Shown: one piece after another, positions 1 to 6,154 of the stretch
Layout: the number at the start of each line of letters is the position of its first letter
Position numbering within the stretch: the stretch's first letter is position 1
NCBI GenBank assembly: GCA_947462115.1
Contig: CANHON010000217.1
Coordinates: 1-7,662, forward strand
Reading direction: 5' to 3'
Source: Deltaproteobacteria bacterium
GTDB lineage: Bacteria; Myxococcota_A; UBA796; UBA2385
DNA length: 7,662 nt
Notes under the pieces: model-generated
The model's input: the letters and a program-made list of their open reading frames with translations, nothing else
Database searches by the model: none
What the model was told of the DNA's origin: nothing
Made by a program: the position numbers and the translations under genes

Positions 1-655
1 CGAGCCCCGTGACCTTGCCCTCGTGGCGGTTGGCGGTGAAGCCGAGCAGCTCGGTGATGCGGCTGTAGAAGGTGTTGATGGTGGCGAGGCCCGACTGGCG
101 CCACAGCAGGTCGAGCTGGCCGTCCTTGCCGACCGAGGCCGTCGCCGTGGTGCCGTCGCCCATCGCGTCGACGGTGAGCACGAGGCAGTGATCGTGCGCC
201 TGGGTGCGGTAGGCACCCTCGGCGTGCGCGCGGTGGTGGTCCATCAGCTCGAGCTGGGCGGCCTCAAAGGGGCGGGCCCGCAGCCGCCGACCGAGCAGGC
301 CGAGGTTGGCCTCGAGCTCCATCGTATACAGGCCGGTCTTGCGGAGAACGCTCTGGTAGACGATGTAGGCGTGCAAGGCCTGCGAGAACTGCCCGCCCTT
401 GCGGGCCGAGCGGTGCAGGCCCGGCAGGGCGCGCAGGGCCGCCGAGGGGGTAAAGCCCGTGCCGACCACGAGGCGATCGACCGAGCGGGCGGAGACGCCG
501 CCCAGATCGAGCACGGCGTCGATGGCCCCCCACGGAAAGGCGCCGCTGCCCTTCTCGCGGTCCACCCGCTCCTGGTTCACCGCCGCCACCAGCTCCCCGT
601 CGACCACCAAGGCCGCGCCGCTGTCGTGGTTGTCCGCGATGCCGAGCACGATCAT
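1..655 (-). CDS. Carbamoyltransferase, NodU/CmcH/TobZ family, N-terminal part (runs off left edge)
   Basis: Reading the minus strand from ATG 655 gives 218 open codons to position 2 with no stop, so the gene continues beyond the window. Members of this family transfer a carbamoyl group from carbamoyl phosphate, via carbamoyl-AMP, to a hydroxyl of a small molecule or glycan in the cytoplasm. Visible motifs are the N-terminal GIADNHDSGAALV (residues 5-17), ERVDREKGS (29-37), DHHRAHAEGAY (139-149, holding the HxxxH metal-binding pattern of the Kae1-like domain), VDAMGDGTT (162-170) and HEGKVTGL (211-218), all placed as in the family. Full-length members have roughly 530-620 residues, so about the first third is present; the C-terminal half that completes the active site is absent. 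The start is supported by GAGG at 662-665, six bases upstream. It lies 39 bp downstream of the dehydrogenase on the same strand and is probably co-transcribed. The acceptor substrate cannot be told from this part. Confidence 0.9.
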   Translation of the reverse strand, partial: MIVLGIADNHDSGAALVVDGELVAAVNQERVDREKGSGAFPWGAIDAVLDLGGVSARSVDRLVVGTGFTPSAALRALPGLHRSARKGGQFSQALHAYIVYQSVLRKTGLYTMELEANLGLLGRRLRARPFEAAQLELMDHHRAHAEGAYRTQAHDHCLVLTVDAMGDGTTATASVGKDGQLDLLWRQSGLATINTFYSRITELLGFTANRHEGKVTGL

Positions 656-694
656 CGTCCACCTCGCTCCGGGGCCCCGCTGCCCAGCGAGCCC

Positions 695-1537
695 CTATCC
701 CCGAGGCGTCCGTGGGGCGCCCCGCCCGGCCATCTGGGCCATGCCCCGCGCGAGCAAGCCCGGGGCCAAGCGCCGCCCGAGCGACAGCAAGCGGGGCTCG
801 GCGAAGACCGGCACCACCGGCACATCGTCGAGGATGGCCCTCAGCACGGCCTCTCCAACGACCTCGGGTCGGCGGCTCGGCCGCCCCATCAGCCGTCCGA
901 CCAGCCCGGCCCGGGCCCGGGCGCGCCCGGCCTCGCTCAGGCGCCCGTCCTCCAAGATGCGGGTCTGGACGAAGCCGGGGAGCACCGCGTGCACCCGAAG
1001 GCCGCTCCCCGCGAGCTCAGCCTGGAGGCTCTGGGAGATCGACAGCACCGCTGCTTTGCTCGCGGCGTAAGGCCCCATGCCGGGGAGGCCGTGCAGCGCG
1101 GCCGCCGAGGCGATGTTGACAATGTGGCCGCCGCCCGCCGCCTGCATGGCCGGGCCGAAGTGGTGGAGGTGGTGAACCACGCCCAGCACGTTGACCCCGA
1201 TGATCTCCCCCCAGTCCGAGAGGCGCGCGTCGAGGGTGGGGCCGGCGTGCGCGACCCCGGCGTTGTTGACCAAGATGAACAGCGGGCCCGCCGCCAGAAC
1301 CCGGGCCGCGACCGCGCCCACCGCCGCGGCGTCCGAGACGTCGCAGACCAGCACCTCGACGGTGGCGCCCGCGGCCTCGAGCTTGGCCCGCTGGGCCGCG
1401 AGGCGATCGGCCCGTCGATCGGTGAGCACCAGCGAGGCGCCCGCACCCGCCAGCGCGGCGGCGATCGCGGCGCCGATGCCCTCTCCTGCGCCCGTCACCA
1501 GCGCCCGCCGACCCACCAAGGGCAACCTCCCCGCCAT
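695..1537 (-). CDS. Short-chain dehydrogenase/reductase (classical SDR)
   Basis: A complete 280-residue cytosolic NAD(P)-dependent oxidoreductase with a Rossmann fold. Classical SDR landmarks are all present: the cofactor glycine motif TGAGEGIG (15-22), Asp40 at the end of the second strand (LVLTD), which usually favours NAD(H) over NADP(H), CDV (65-67) contacting adenine, NNAG (91-94), and the catalytic tetrad Asn116, Ser144, Tyr157 and Lys161 (YAASK). PG at 187-188 with Thr192 matches the nicotinamide-contacting segment. A C-terminal extension of about 40 residues, rich in Arg and Leu (PVFAEPRLLSLGRRLAPG), follows the core; similar tails occur in SDRs annotated only generically. ATG 1537 is chosen because a G-rich AGGGGGG precedes it at about five bases; the open frame extends upstream only as an antisense shadow of the neighbouring kinase. 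The carbamoyltransferase follows after 39 bp, suggesting a joint small-molecule modification role. The substrate is unknown. Confidence 0.93.
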   Translation of the reverse strand: MAGRLPLVGRRALVTGAGEGIGAAIAAALAGAGASLVLTDRRADRLAAQRAKLEAAGATVEVLVCDVSDAAAVGAVAARVLAAGPLFILVNNAGVAHAGPTLDARLSDWGEIIGVNVLGVVHHLHHFGPAMQAAGGGHIVNIASAAALHGLPGMGPYAASKAAVLSISQSLQAELAGSGLRVHAVLPGFVQTRILEDGRLSEAGRARARAGLVGRLMGRPSRRPEVVGEAVLRAILDDVPVVPVFAEPRLLSLGRRLAPGLLARGMAQMAGRGAPRTPRG

Positions 1538-1627
1538 GCACACCCCCCTGCGGCCGCGTGAGCGCCGACCCCACCCCTTCGCACTTGCGCGGGCGCCGTG
1601 CCAGGGTGAAGGGCCACCGGAGCACAG

Positions 1628-2440
1628 ATGACCCTCCCCGACGCAGTCTTGTCCGCGCTCGGCGGTGCGCCCCTGCGGTCCCTCCCGCTCGGCCCGCGCA
1701 CCACCCGCCTGATCGGGCCGACCGGCTCGGCGGTCGAGCGCCGCGCCGACAGCGCCCGCAAGCTCGACCAGGAGCGCCGCGCCCTCGGCGAGTGGGGCCC
1801 CGCCACGGGCCGATGCCCCGCCTTGCTCGGCCAGCTTGGCCTGCGCCTGTGGATGACCGACCTCGGCGGCCGACCCGGAGCGGCGGCGGACGATCTCGAC
1901 GTCTATGACCAGCTGGGCGTCATTTTGGCCAAGCTCGCCGCACAATCGCCGCCGCCAGACCCCATGCCGCTCCCCGAGGCCATCGCCGCGCGACGGGCGG
2001 CGCTCCTCCGGGGGCCCGCCGCCGCTGCCCTCCGGCCCCTGCTCGAGCGGGTGGATCCGGGGGTCTTCGCCGGGGCCGCCCGCCAGCCGGCCCACCGCGA
2101 TCTCGCGCCCCGCAACTGGTTGGTCGCGGAGAACACCGTCTATTTGGTCGATCTCGAGCACGCGGCGGCGGACGCGCCCGGCGCCGACCTCGCGCGCCTC
2201 GGCCTGGAGCTGCGCCTGCAGCTGGACGCGGAGGCAACAAAGGCCCGAATGGACCGGCTCGAAGCCGCACGTCGCGGGGCGAGCGGAGCGCCGGTGTCAG
2301 CGGGGGCGATCGCGGCGCTGGTGCACCTGACGGCCGCGGGCACCTTGGCCTGGGGCCTGCGTCACCGAGACGCGGCCTTCATCGCGCGGGGTGAGCGCTG
2401 GATGGCCCTGGCGCAGGAGACCGGCGGAGCGCCCTGGTGA
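1628..2440 (+). CDS. APH/choline-kinase-like phosphotransferase
   Basis: A 270-residue protein with the catalytic half of the aminoglycoside phosphotransferase/choline kinase fold. The Brenner-type motif AHRDLAPRNWLV (155-166) supplies catalytic Asp158 and metal-binding Asn163, and VYLVDLEHA (171-179) supplies the second metal ligand Asp175, the counterpart of the DFG Asp. KLDQERRAL (45-53) resembles the helix whose Glu pairs with the nucleotide-binding basic residue. The N-lobe is short and shows no clear glycine-rich loop; Arg38 or Arg39 may stand in for the usual Lys, as is common in this superfamily. The start ATG has GGAG at 1619-1622, five bases upstream. It is divergent from the dehydrogenase across 90 bp and convergent with a lipoprotein gene across 72 bp. 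Relatives phosphorylate antibiotics, choline, homoserine or sugars such as N-acetylmuramate; nothing here decides the substrate, and resistance should not be assumed. Confidence 0.82.
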   Translation: MTLPDAVLSALGGAPLRSLPLGPRTTRLIGPTGSAVERRADSARKLDQERRALGEWGPATGRCPALLGQLGLRLWMTDLGGRPGAAADDLDVYDQLGVILAKLAAQSPPPDPMPLPEAIAARRAALLRGPAAAALRPLLERVDPGVFAGAARQPAHRDLAPRNWLVAENTVYLVDLEHAAADAPGADLARLGLELRLQLDAEATKARMDRLEAARRGASGAPVSAGAIAALVHLTAAGTLAWGLRHRDAAFIARGERWMALAQETGGAPW

Positions 2441-2512
2441 GCCGCCGGGGCTGCGCGACCGCCGAGCGGGACCGCCTGCCAAAGGCCCCCAGCTGGAGAG
2501 CGACAGCGGCGC

Positions 2513-2974
2513 TCAGTCCAGCGGGATGACCCGGGTGGTCATGTCGAGCTCAGGGCGATCGGCGCAGAGGGTGCCGTCCTGGCAGAGGGCGACCTGGCCG
2601 CGCTCCACCGGCAGCTCCACCCGCCGGCCAAACAGGCCCGAGGCGTCATTGGCGCCGCCGGGGCACAGGTCCGCCGAGCCGTAGAGCGACTCCTCGCCGC
2701 CGTTGCGCGCGAAGAACAGCATGCAGCCGCCCCGGTTGGGCTCCATGCGCAGCAGCACCGCGTCCGGACCCTGCGCGAGCTCGCGGCTGAGGTCGAGGAT
2801 GGTCATGCCCTGGCGGGAGGCGGCCTCGGGCTCAGCCATGTGAAAACCAGCCTGGGGGGCCGAACCATTGGCGGTGGGCTTGGCCTGGTCGTCGCAGCCG
2901 GCGCCCATGAGGACCGCCACAGCGAGGCAGACAGCAGCGCGCGAGGCGCGACGAGCGGCGGAGGGCATGAACAT
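2513..2974 (-). CDS. Small cysteine-containing lipoprotein, function unknown
   Basis: The 153-residue product begins with a lipoprotein signal peptide: a basic n-region (ARRASR), a hydrophobic stretch, and lipobox LMGAGC with the lipidated Cys at residue 27. Asp at +2 would mean inner-membrane retention by the E. coli rule, which may not hold here. The mature part (about 127 residues) has four further cysteines in the contexts GGCML, DLCPG, ALCQD and TLCAD, enough for two disulfides, and ends in RVIPLD. I do not recognise a family. ATG 2974 is preferred over GTG 3007 and ATG 2968 because GGAG (2980-2983) lies exactly five bases upstream of it. The gene lies 91 bp downstream of the protease gene on the same strand, so read-through or its own promoter are both possible, and it converges on the kinase gene. 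Exported, lipid-anchored localisation is well supported; function is not. Confidence 0.85.
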   Translation of the reverse strand: MFMPSAARRASRAAVCLAVAVLMGAGCDDQAKPTANGSAPQAGFHMAEPEAASRQGMTILDLSRELAQGPDAVLLRMEPNRGGCMLFFARNGGEESLYGSADLCPGGANDASGLFGRRVELPVERGQVALCQDGTLCADRPELDMTTRVIPLD

Positions 2975-3065
2975 GGGAGCTCCAGGGGCCGGTGGACACC
3001 CCGACACTACCGCAAGCGGGCGCCAAAAGGCCAGCCCTGCGCGCGCCAGAGGCGATGTCCGTCGC

Positions 3066-4340
3066 CTAAAAATGCAGGATGGGGCCCGGCCACGTGAGAT
3101 CGACGATCAGCACGACCCCGTCCACACCGCCTCGGCTGGGCGTCCACGCCCCGCGCAAGCCCACCCCCGCGGCGCTGAGGCGGGCGGTGGCGCCAGGCGT
3201 GAGGAGCGGCGCCTCCGGCAGGACCGTCCACGTCCCGCGGGTGGCGTCGAAGGTGGCCTGCCAGCCGTCAAAGGCGTAGAGGCCGCCCCCCAGATCGACG
3301 CTGACATAGGCGAGGCCGTGGCCGAAGCCCTGACGCAGCGAGACGGTGGCCGCGCCGAGCATCGAGCGCCCCACGCCCTGCTCCAGCGCGAGGCCCCGCG
3401 CCCCGCTCGACCACCGGAGCTCGCCGTTGACCACGACGCGATCCCGCAGCACGACGCCGATCCGGCCCGTTGTGCTCGTGGCGGTGTCGGCGGCGAAGGG
3501 GGCGGCGAGGCCGAGCCCGAGCTCCAGGGTGCCGCCGAAGGGGCTCGGCCGGCGCGGTTCGGCGACCACGGCGTCGAGCTGCGCGGTCGGCACGAAGAAG
3601 GCGATGTTGTCGCCGCCGAGCTTGCGCGAGGTGATCCCCACCACCTGCCCCTCGCGATCGACCACCGGGCCGCCGGAGTTGCCGGGGTTGAGCGCGGCGT
3701 CGGTCTGCACCAGACGAGGCCCCACCGCGCTGACAATGCCCTCGCTCACGCTCCACAGGAGCATGCCCTCAAAGGCGGCGCTGCGATCCGCGGAGGGGGC
3801 GAAGGGGTGGCCGAGCCCGTAGACCCGCTCGCCGCGCCGCAGCGGCGCGCTCCGCAAGGGCAGCGGGGGCACCCGCCCGGCGAGCTCGGGCACCGAGACC
3901 AGCGCGAGGTCCTCGCGGGGCTCGGCGGCGATCGCCCGCCCCCGGAGCTCCTCCCCGTCGCGGGTGCGCACCACCAGCCGGTGCCCGCTGGAGACGCAGT
4001 GGTAGGCCGTCGCGACCGTCCCTGCCGCGTCGATCACGACCCCGGAGCACCAGCCGGGGCCGGAGATGAGCAGCACCACGCTGTTGAGCCACGCGTCGAT
4101 GGCGTCTGGCCCCGCGGGGCTCGCTGCGCGAAGGTCGGCGTCGCCTCCCGCGCCCGGCGCGGGTCCGACCGGCGGGGGCGCCGCGGCCGAGGCCTCCGCG
4201 GGATCGGCGACCGGCGCCTGCGGAGGCCCGGGCTCGCCCTCCGCGGCCGACGCGCCCGGCGCGACCAGCGCCCACAGCGCGCAGAGGAGCAGGCCAAAAG
4301 AGCGGCGAGGCCACGGAGCAGCGCTGGAAGAGGTCGACAT
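3066..4340 (-). CDS. Secreted HtrA-like trypsin-fold serine protease with C-terminal beta-barrel-like domain
   Basis: A 424-residue precursor. Residues 1-32 form a Sec signal peptide (basic PRR, hydrophobic core, cleavage near GASA/AEG). Residues 33-80 are an Ala/Pro/Gly-rich linker. Residues 81-265 form a trypsin-fold protease with the catalytic triad His114 (ATAYHC), Asp144 (REDLALV) and Ser222 (NPGNSGGPVVD), the spacing and Ser motif of the HtrA/DegP group. Cys98 and Cys115 match the chymotrypsin disulfide that braces the catalytic His loop, which fits an oxidising compartment. No PDZ domain follows. Instead residues 270-424 alternate Gly/aromatic-rich amphipathic strands (TLELGLGLAAPF, GLAYVSVDLGGGLYAF, VVLIVDLTW) and end in Phe, like a small outer-membrane beta-barrel. 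The protease call is firm; the barrel is inferred by eye. ATG 4340 has only a weak GGCGG upstream. It is divergent from the isomerase lipoprotein across 59 bp. Confidence 0.9.
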   Translation of the reverse strand: MSTSSSAAPWPRRSFGLLLCALWALVAPGASAAEGEPGPPQAPVADPAEASAAAPPPVGPAPGAGGDADLRAASPAGPDAIDAWLNSVVLLISGPGWCSGVVIDAAGTVATAYHCVSSGHRLVVRTRDGEELRGRAIAAEPREDLALVSVPELAGRVPPLPLRSAPLRRGERVYGLGHPFAPSADRSAAFEGMLLWSVSEGIVSAVGPRLVQTDAALNPGNSGGPVVDREGQVVGITSRKLGGDNIAFFVPTAQLDAVVAEPRRPSPFGGTLELGLGLAAPFAADTATSTTGRIGVVLRDRVVVNGELRWSSGARGLALEQGVGRSMLGAATVSLRQGFGHGLAYVSVDLGGGLYAFDGWQATFDATRGTWTVLPEAPLLTPGATARLSAAGVGLRGAWTPSRGGVDGVVLIVDLTWPGPILHF

Positions 4341-4348
4341 CCGCCGAG

Positions 4349-4369
4349 CCTATCCCGCGGCCGGTTAGG
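4349..4369. promoter_or_regulatory. Inverted repeat in the protease/isomerase divergent promoter region
   Basis: Between the two divergent start codons lies CCTATCC, seven bases (CGCGGCC), then GGTTAGG. The arms are complementary at six of seven positions, and this is the most A/T-containing part of the 59-bp spacer. A regulator site shared by the two genes is possible, but the repeat is short and GC-rich DNA yields such pairs by chance. Confidence 0.25.
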
Positions 4370-4399
4370 AGCCTCGCCCCCTCGCTGCCCAGGTCGACC

Positions 4400-5290
4400 A
4401 TGTCGCGCCCCCGCCCCGCTCCGTCGCGCACCGCCTCCGCTGTCCGGCCGCTCCGGCCAGCGATCCACCTGCTCCTCAGCCTCGCACTCGGCTGTGAGCC
4501 CCCGCCCGACGATCGGCTCAACCCGCCCACCGCCGTCTTGCCCGAGACCGTGGGCGCAGGCGGCGGCACCGCCGATCCCGCGCCGAACCTGGAGGTCGAG
4601 GCCAGCGCGCCCGCACCGAGCGCCCCGGGCGCGGCCCTGCCGGCGGGCGCCCCCGAGCGCATCGCCGCCCGCCACATCCTGATCAGCTACGACGGCGCCC
4701 TCGCCGCCCAGCCGACCCAGCGCCGCACGCCCGCAGAGGCCAGGGCCCGGGCCGAGGCCCTGCGGCTGGAGCTCGTGGGCGGCGCCGACTTCGACGCGCT
4801 CGCCCGCCGCAGCTCAGACGATGGGAGCGCCGCTCAGGGCGGTGATCTCGGCGTGTTCGGGCAAGGCGCCATGACGCCCGCCTTCGAGGCCGTCGCCTTC
4901 ACCCTCCAAGAGGGGGAGCTCTCGGCGGTGGTCGAGACCCCCTTCGGCTTTCATGTGATCCGCCGCGAGCCGCTCGTTGAGGTGCACCTCAGCCAAGCCC
5001 TTTTCCAGTGGGCCGGGCTGCCTGGGGCCACCGCCACGCGGGACAAAGCGGCGGCCCTGGCCCAAGCGGAGGCCGCCCGGGCGGCGCTGGTCGGCGGGCA
5101 GCCCCTCGAAGCGCTCACCCGCGCCCAGTCCGACGGGCCCAACGCCATGCGCGGCGGCGAGCTCGGCTGGTTTCAGAAGGGCCAGCTCCAGCCCGCCCTC
5201 GAGGCGGCCGCCTTCGCCCTGCCGCCCGGCGGCATCAGCGCCGTCGTAGAGAGCCCCGCCGGCTTTCACGTCTTGGTGCGCGACCGCTGA
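4400..5290 (+). CDS. Lipoprotein with two parvulin-type peptidyl-prolyl cis-trans isomerase domains
   Basis: A 296-residue envelope folding factor. The signal peptide ends in LALGC, with the lipidated Cys at residue 32 and Glu at +2. A Pro/Ala-rich spacer runs to about residue 86. The first PpiC/rotamase domain (88-190) has the parvulin landmarks RHILIS (His92), SSDDGSAAQGGDLG (138-151), the F-x-x-A-V-A-F segment (162-167) and GFHVI (183-187). The second domain (about 193-296) repeats the order with GGELGWF, EAAAFAL and GFHVLV, but its opening strand reads LSQALFQW, so the usual His appears to be Gln199; it may bind without catalysing. SurA and PrsA are the best-known relatives and act on unfolded secreted or outer-membrane proteins; SurA also has two parvulin domains. 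The start ATG has AGG at about seven bases. The gene is divergent from the protease and nearly abuts the convergent thioredoxin-like gene. Confidence 0.9.
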   Translation: MSRPRPAPSRTASAVRPLRPAIHLLLSLALGCEPPPDDRLNPPTAVLPETVGAGGGTADPAPNLEVEASAPAPSAPGAALPAGAPERIAARHILISYDGALAAQPTQRRTPAEARARAEALRLELVGGADFDALARRSSDDGSAAQGGDLGVFGQGAMTPAFEAVAFTLQEGELSAVVETPFGFHVIRREPLVEVHLSQALFQWAGLPGATATRDKAAALAQAEAARAALVGGQPLEALTRAQSDGPNAMRGGELGWFQKGQLQPALEAAAFALPPGGISAVVESPAGFHVLVRDR

Positions 5291-5301
5291 GCGGCCGCGG
5301 G

Positions 5302-5314
5302 GCGCTCAGAGCGC
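5302..5314. terminator. Hairpin between convergent isomerase and thioredoxin-like genes
   Basis: GCGCTC-A-GAGCGC is a perfect inverted repeat spanning the end of the thioredoxin-like gene (stop at 5306-5308), 11 bp after the isomerase stop. It is nested inside a second pair of 7-bp arms, GGCCGCG (5293-5299) and CGCGGCC (5312-5318). Its position between converging genes suggests a bidirectional transcription barrier. There is no T-tract on either side, so it is not a canonical intrinsic terminator. Confidence 0.3.
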
Positions 5315-5920
5315 GGCCTCGATGGCGGCGCGGATGGCCGAGTCTTCGGCCGGCGTGACCTGATCGACCCGCACCCGCATGTCCCGGCCCACGATCATGA
5401 TGCGCGGGTAGGTGTTGTCGGGCACGATCTGGTAGGAGTAGCCCTGATCGTCGGCGAGCACCGGGGCGCTGATCCCAAACTGGTCGGCCCAGGCGTTGAG
5501 ATCGGAGAGGTCGGGCACTTCGCCGCCCTGGTCTTGGGGCAGCAGCGTGAGGTAGACAAAGCCCTCGTCGCGGTAGTCGGCCCAGGTCGCGTCCACCTCG
5601 GCGGCGAGCCCGCGGCAGGGACCGCACCACATCGTCGAGACGTCGATGGCGACGACCATGCCGTACCACTGCCAAGCGGCGACCTCATCGCCAAACTGGT
5701 CCACGAGGCGCATGTCCGGCAGGACTTGGCCCACGCCGAAGCCCTCTCCCGCCAGCTCGCCGGGCGGCGGTGAGCCCTGCTCCCAGCTGTTCTCGGGGGG
5801 CAACCAGTTGGAGCCATCACCAGCGTCCGGCAGATCGCCGTCGGAGCTGTAGAGCCGCGGGGGCGCGCAGGCGGCGAGGCCAAAGGCGAGCGCGGCGAAC
5901 AACATGGGGCTTTGGGACAA
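5306..5920 (-). CDS. Thioredoxin-fold (TlpA/redoxin-like) lipoprotein
   Basis: A 204-residue lipid-anchored thiol oxidoreductase. The short signal peptide ends in lipobox LAAC (Cys18, with Ala at +2, which suggests outer-membrane sorting by the E. coli rule). A Pro/Gly-rich spacer leads into a thioredoxin-like domain (about 63-204) starting GQVLPDMRLVDQFG, with active site WCGPC (98-102) and the cis-proline loop TYPRIMIVG (Pro172). TlpA-like and redoxin-type relatives reduce or exchange disulfides of exported proteins outside the cytoplasm. The start is probably TTG 5920: GGAGG (5926-5930) lies five bases before it, whereas it overlaps GTG 5926 and is 20 bases from ATG 5905. The n-region after TTG lacks a positive charge, which is unusual for a signal peptide. 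The gene is convergent with the isomerase gene (15-bp gap), and both would act in the same compartment. The redox partner is unknown. Confidence 0.9.
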   Translation of the reverse strand: MSQSPMLFAALAFGLAACAPPRLYSSDGDLPDAGDGSNWLPPENSWEQGSPPPGELAGEGFGVGQVLPDMRLVDQFGDEVAAWQWYGMVVAIDVSTMWCGPCRGLAAEVDATWADYRDEGFVYLTLLPQDQGGEVPDLSDLNAWADQFGISAPVLADDQGYSYQIVPDNTYPRIMIVGRDMRVRVDQVTPAEDSAIRAAIEAAL

Positions 5921-5925
5921 GGGCA

Positions 5926-5930
5926 CCTCC
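5926..5930 (-). promoter_or_regulatory. Strong ribosome binding site that decides a TTG start
   Basis: GGAGG on the minus strand, the best Shine-Dalgarno match in the window. It stands five bases before TTG 5920 and shares a base with the in-frame GTG 5926, so the TTG is the better-supported start of the thioredoxin-like lipoprotein. Confidence 0.55.
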
Positions 5931-6154
5931 GAAGCGACCGGCCACCCGCACGATCGCCTCCAATGTAGCGCAGCCAGGGGTGGACGGCGCAGATCCCCCC
6001 GATTCTTGGGTCGACGGTCCGCCGCAACCGGCTAGACGGGCCCGACCCCTCGCTCAGCGACACGCGCTCAGCGACCGGCGACCAGCGGCGCGCCCCGGCA
6101 TCAGAGGCCGCGCCGCCTGCGCCCCGCAGCGCACTCCACCCGCCCAGAGCCCCC
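5931..6154. promoter_or_regulatory. Divergent intergenic region upstream of gshA and the thioredoxin-like gene
   Basis: This is the longest internal stretch without a gene and must hold the promoters for both divergent genes. I see no strong sigma-70 boxes. Weak candidates are TACATT on the minus strand near 5962-5967, and TTGGGT (6006) followed by GCTAGA (6031) on the plus strand. An 11-bp direct repeat lies at 6051-6075. No convincing small coding region was found. Confidence 0.4.
6051..6075 (+). repeat. 11-bp direct repeat upstream of gshA
   Basis: CGCTCAGCGAC occurs at 6051-6061 and again at 6065-6075, a 14-bp period, about 80-100 bp before the gshA start codon. It could be a pair of half-sites for a regulator, but two copies of a short GC-rich word could also arise by chance or by local duplication. 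Confidence 0.4.

Noticed and set aside
23..1561. A 512-codon open frame on the plus strand
   Set aside because: It is the antisense of the carbamoyltransferase and dehydrogenase, whose motifs are unmistakable. The product is low-complexity Ala/Arg/Gly/His-rich, typical of shadow frames in GC-rich DNA.
1538..2161. A 208-codon upstream extension of the dehydrogenase frame
   Set aside because: It is antisense to the kinase gene, lacks any domain, and would put the SDR core more than 200 residues from the start. ATG 1537 with its G-rich ribosome site gives a normal SDR length.
1628..2440. Calling the kinase an aminoglycoside-resistance gene
   Set aside because: The shared APH fold alone does not indicate antibiotic substrates. 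No resistance-specific motif or mobile context is present.
2498..2514. GAGCG-N7-CGCTC hairpin between the kinase and lipoprotein genes as a terminator
   Set aside because: Only a five-base stem with a seven-base loop and no T-tract on either strand; expected by chance in DNA this GC-rich.
2868..4682. A 604-codon open frame on the plus strand
   Set aside because: It runs antisense through the protease, across its promoter and into another frame of the isomerase gene. Its composition is Arg/Ala/Pro-rich without motifs.
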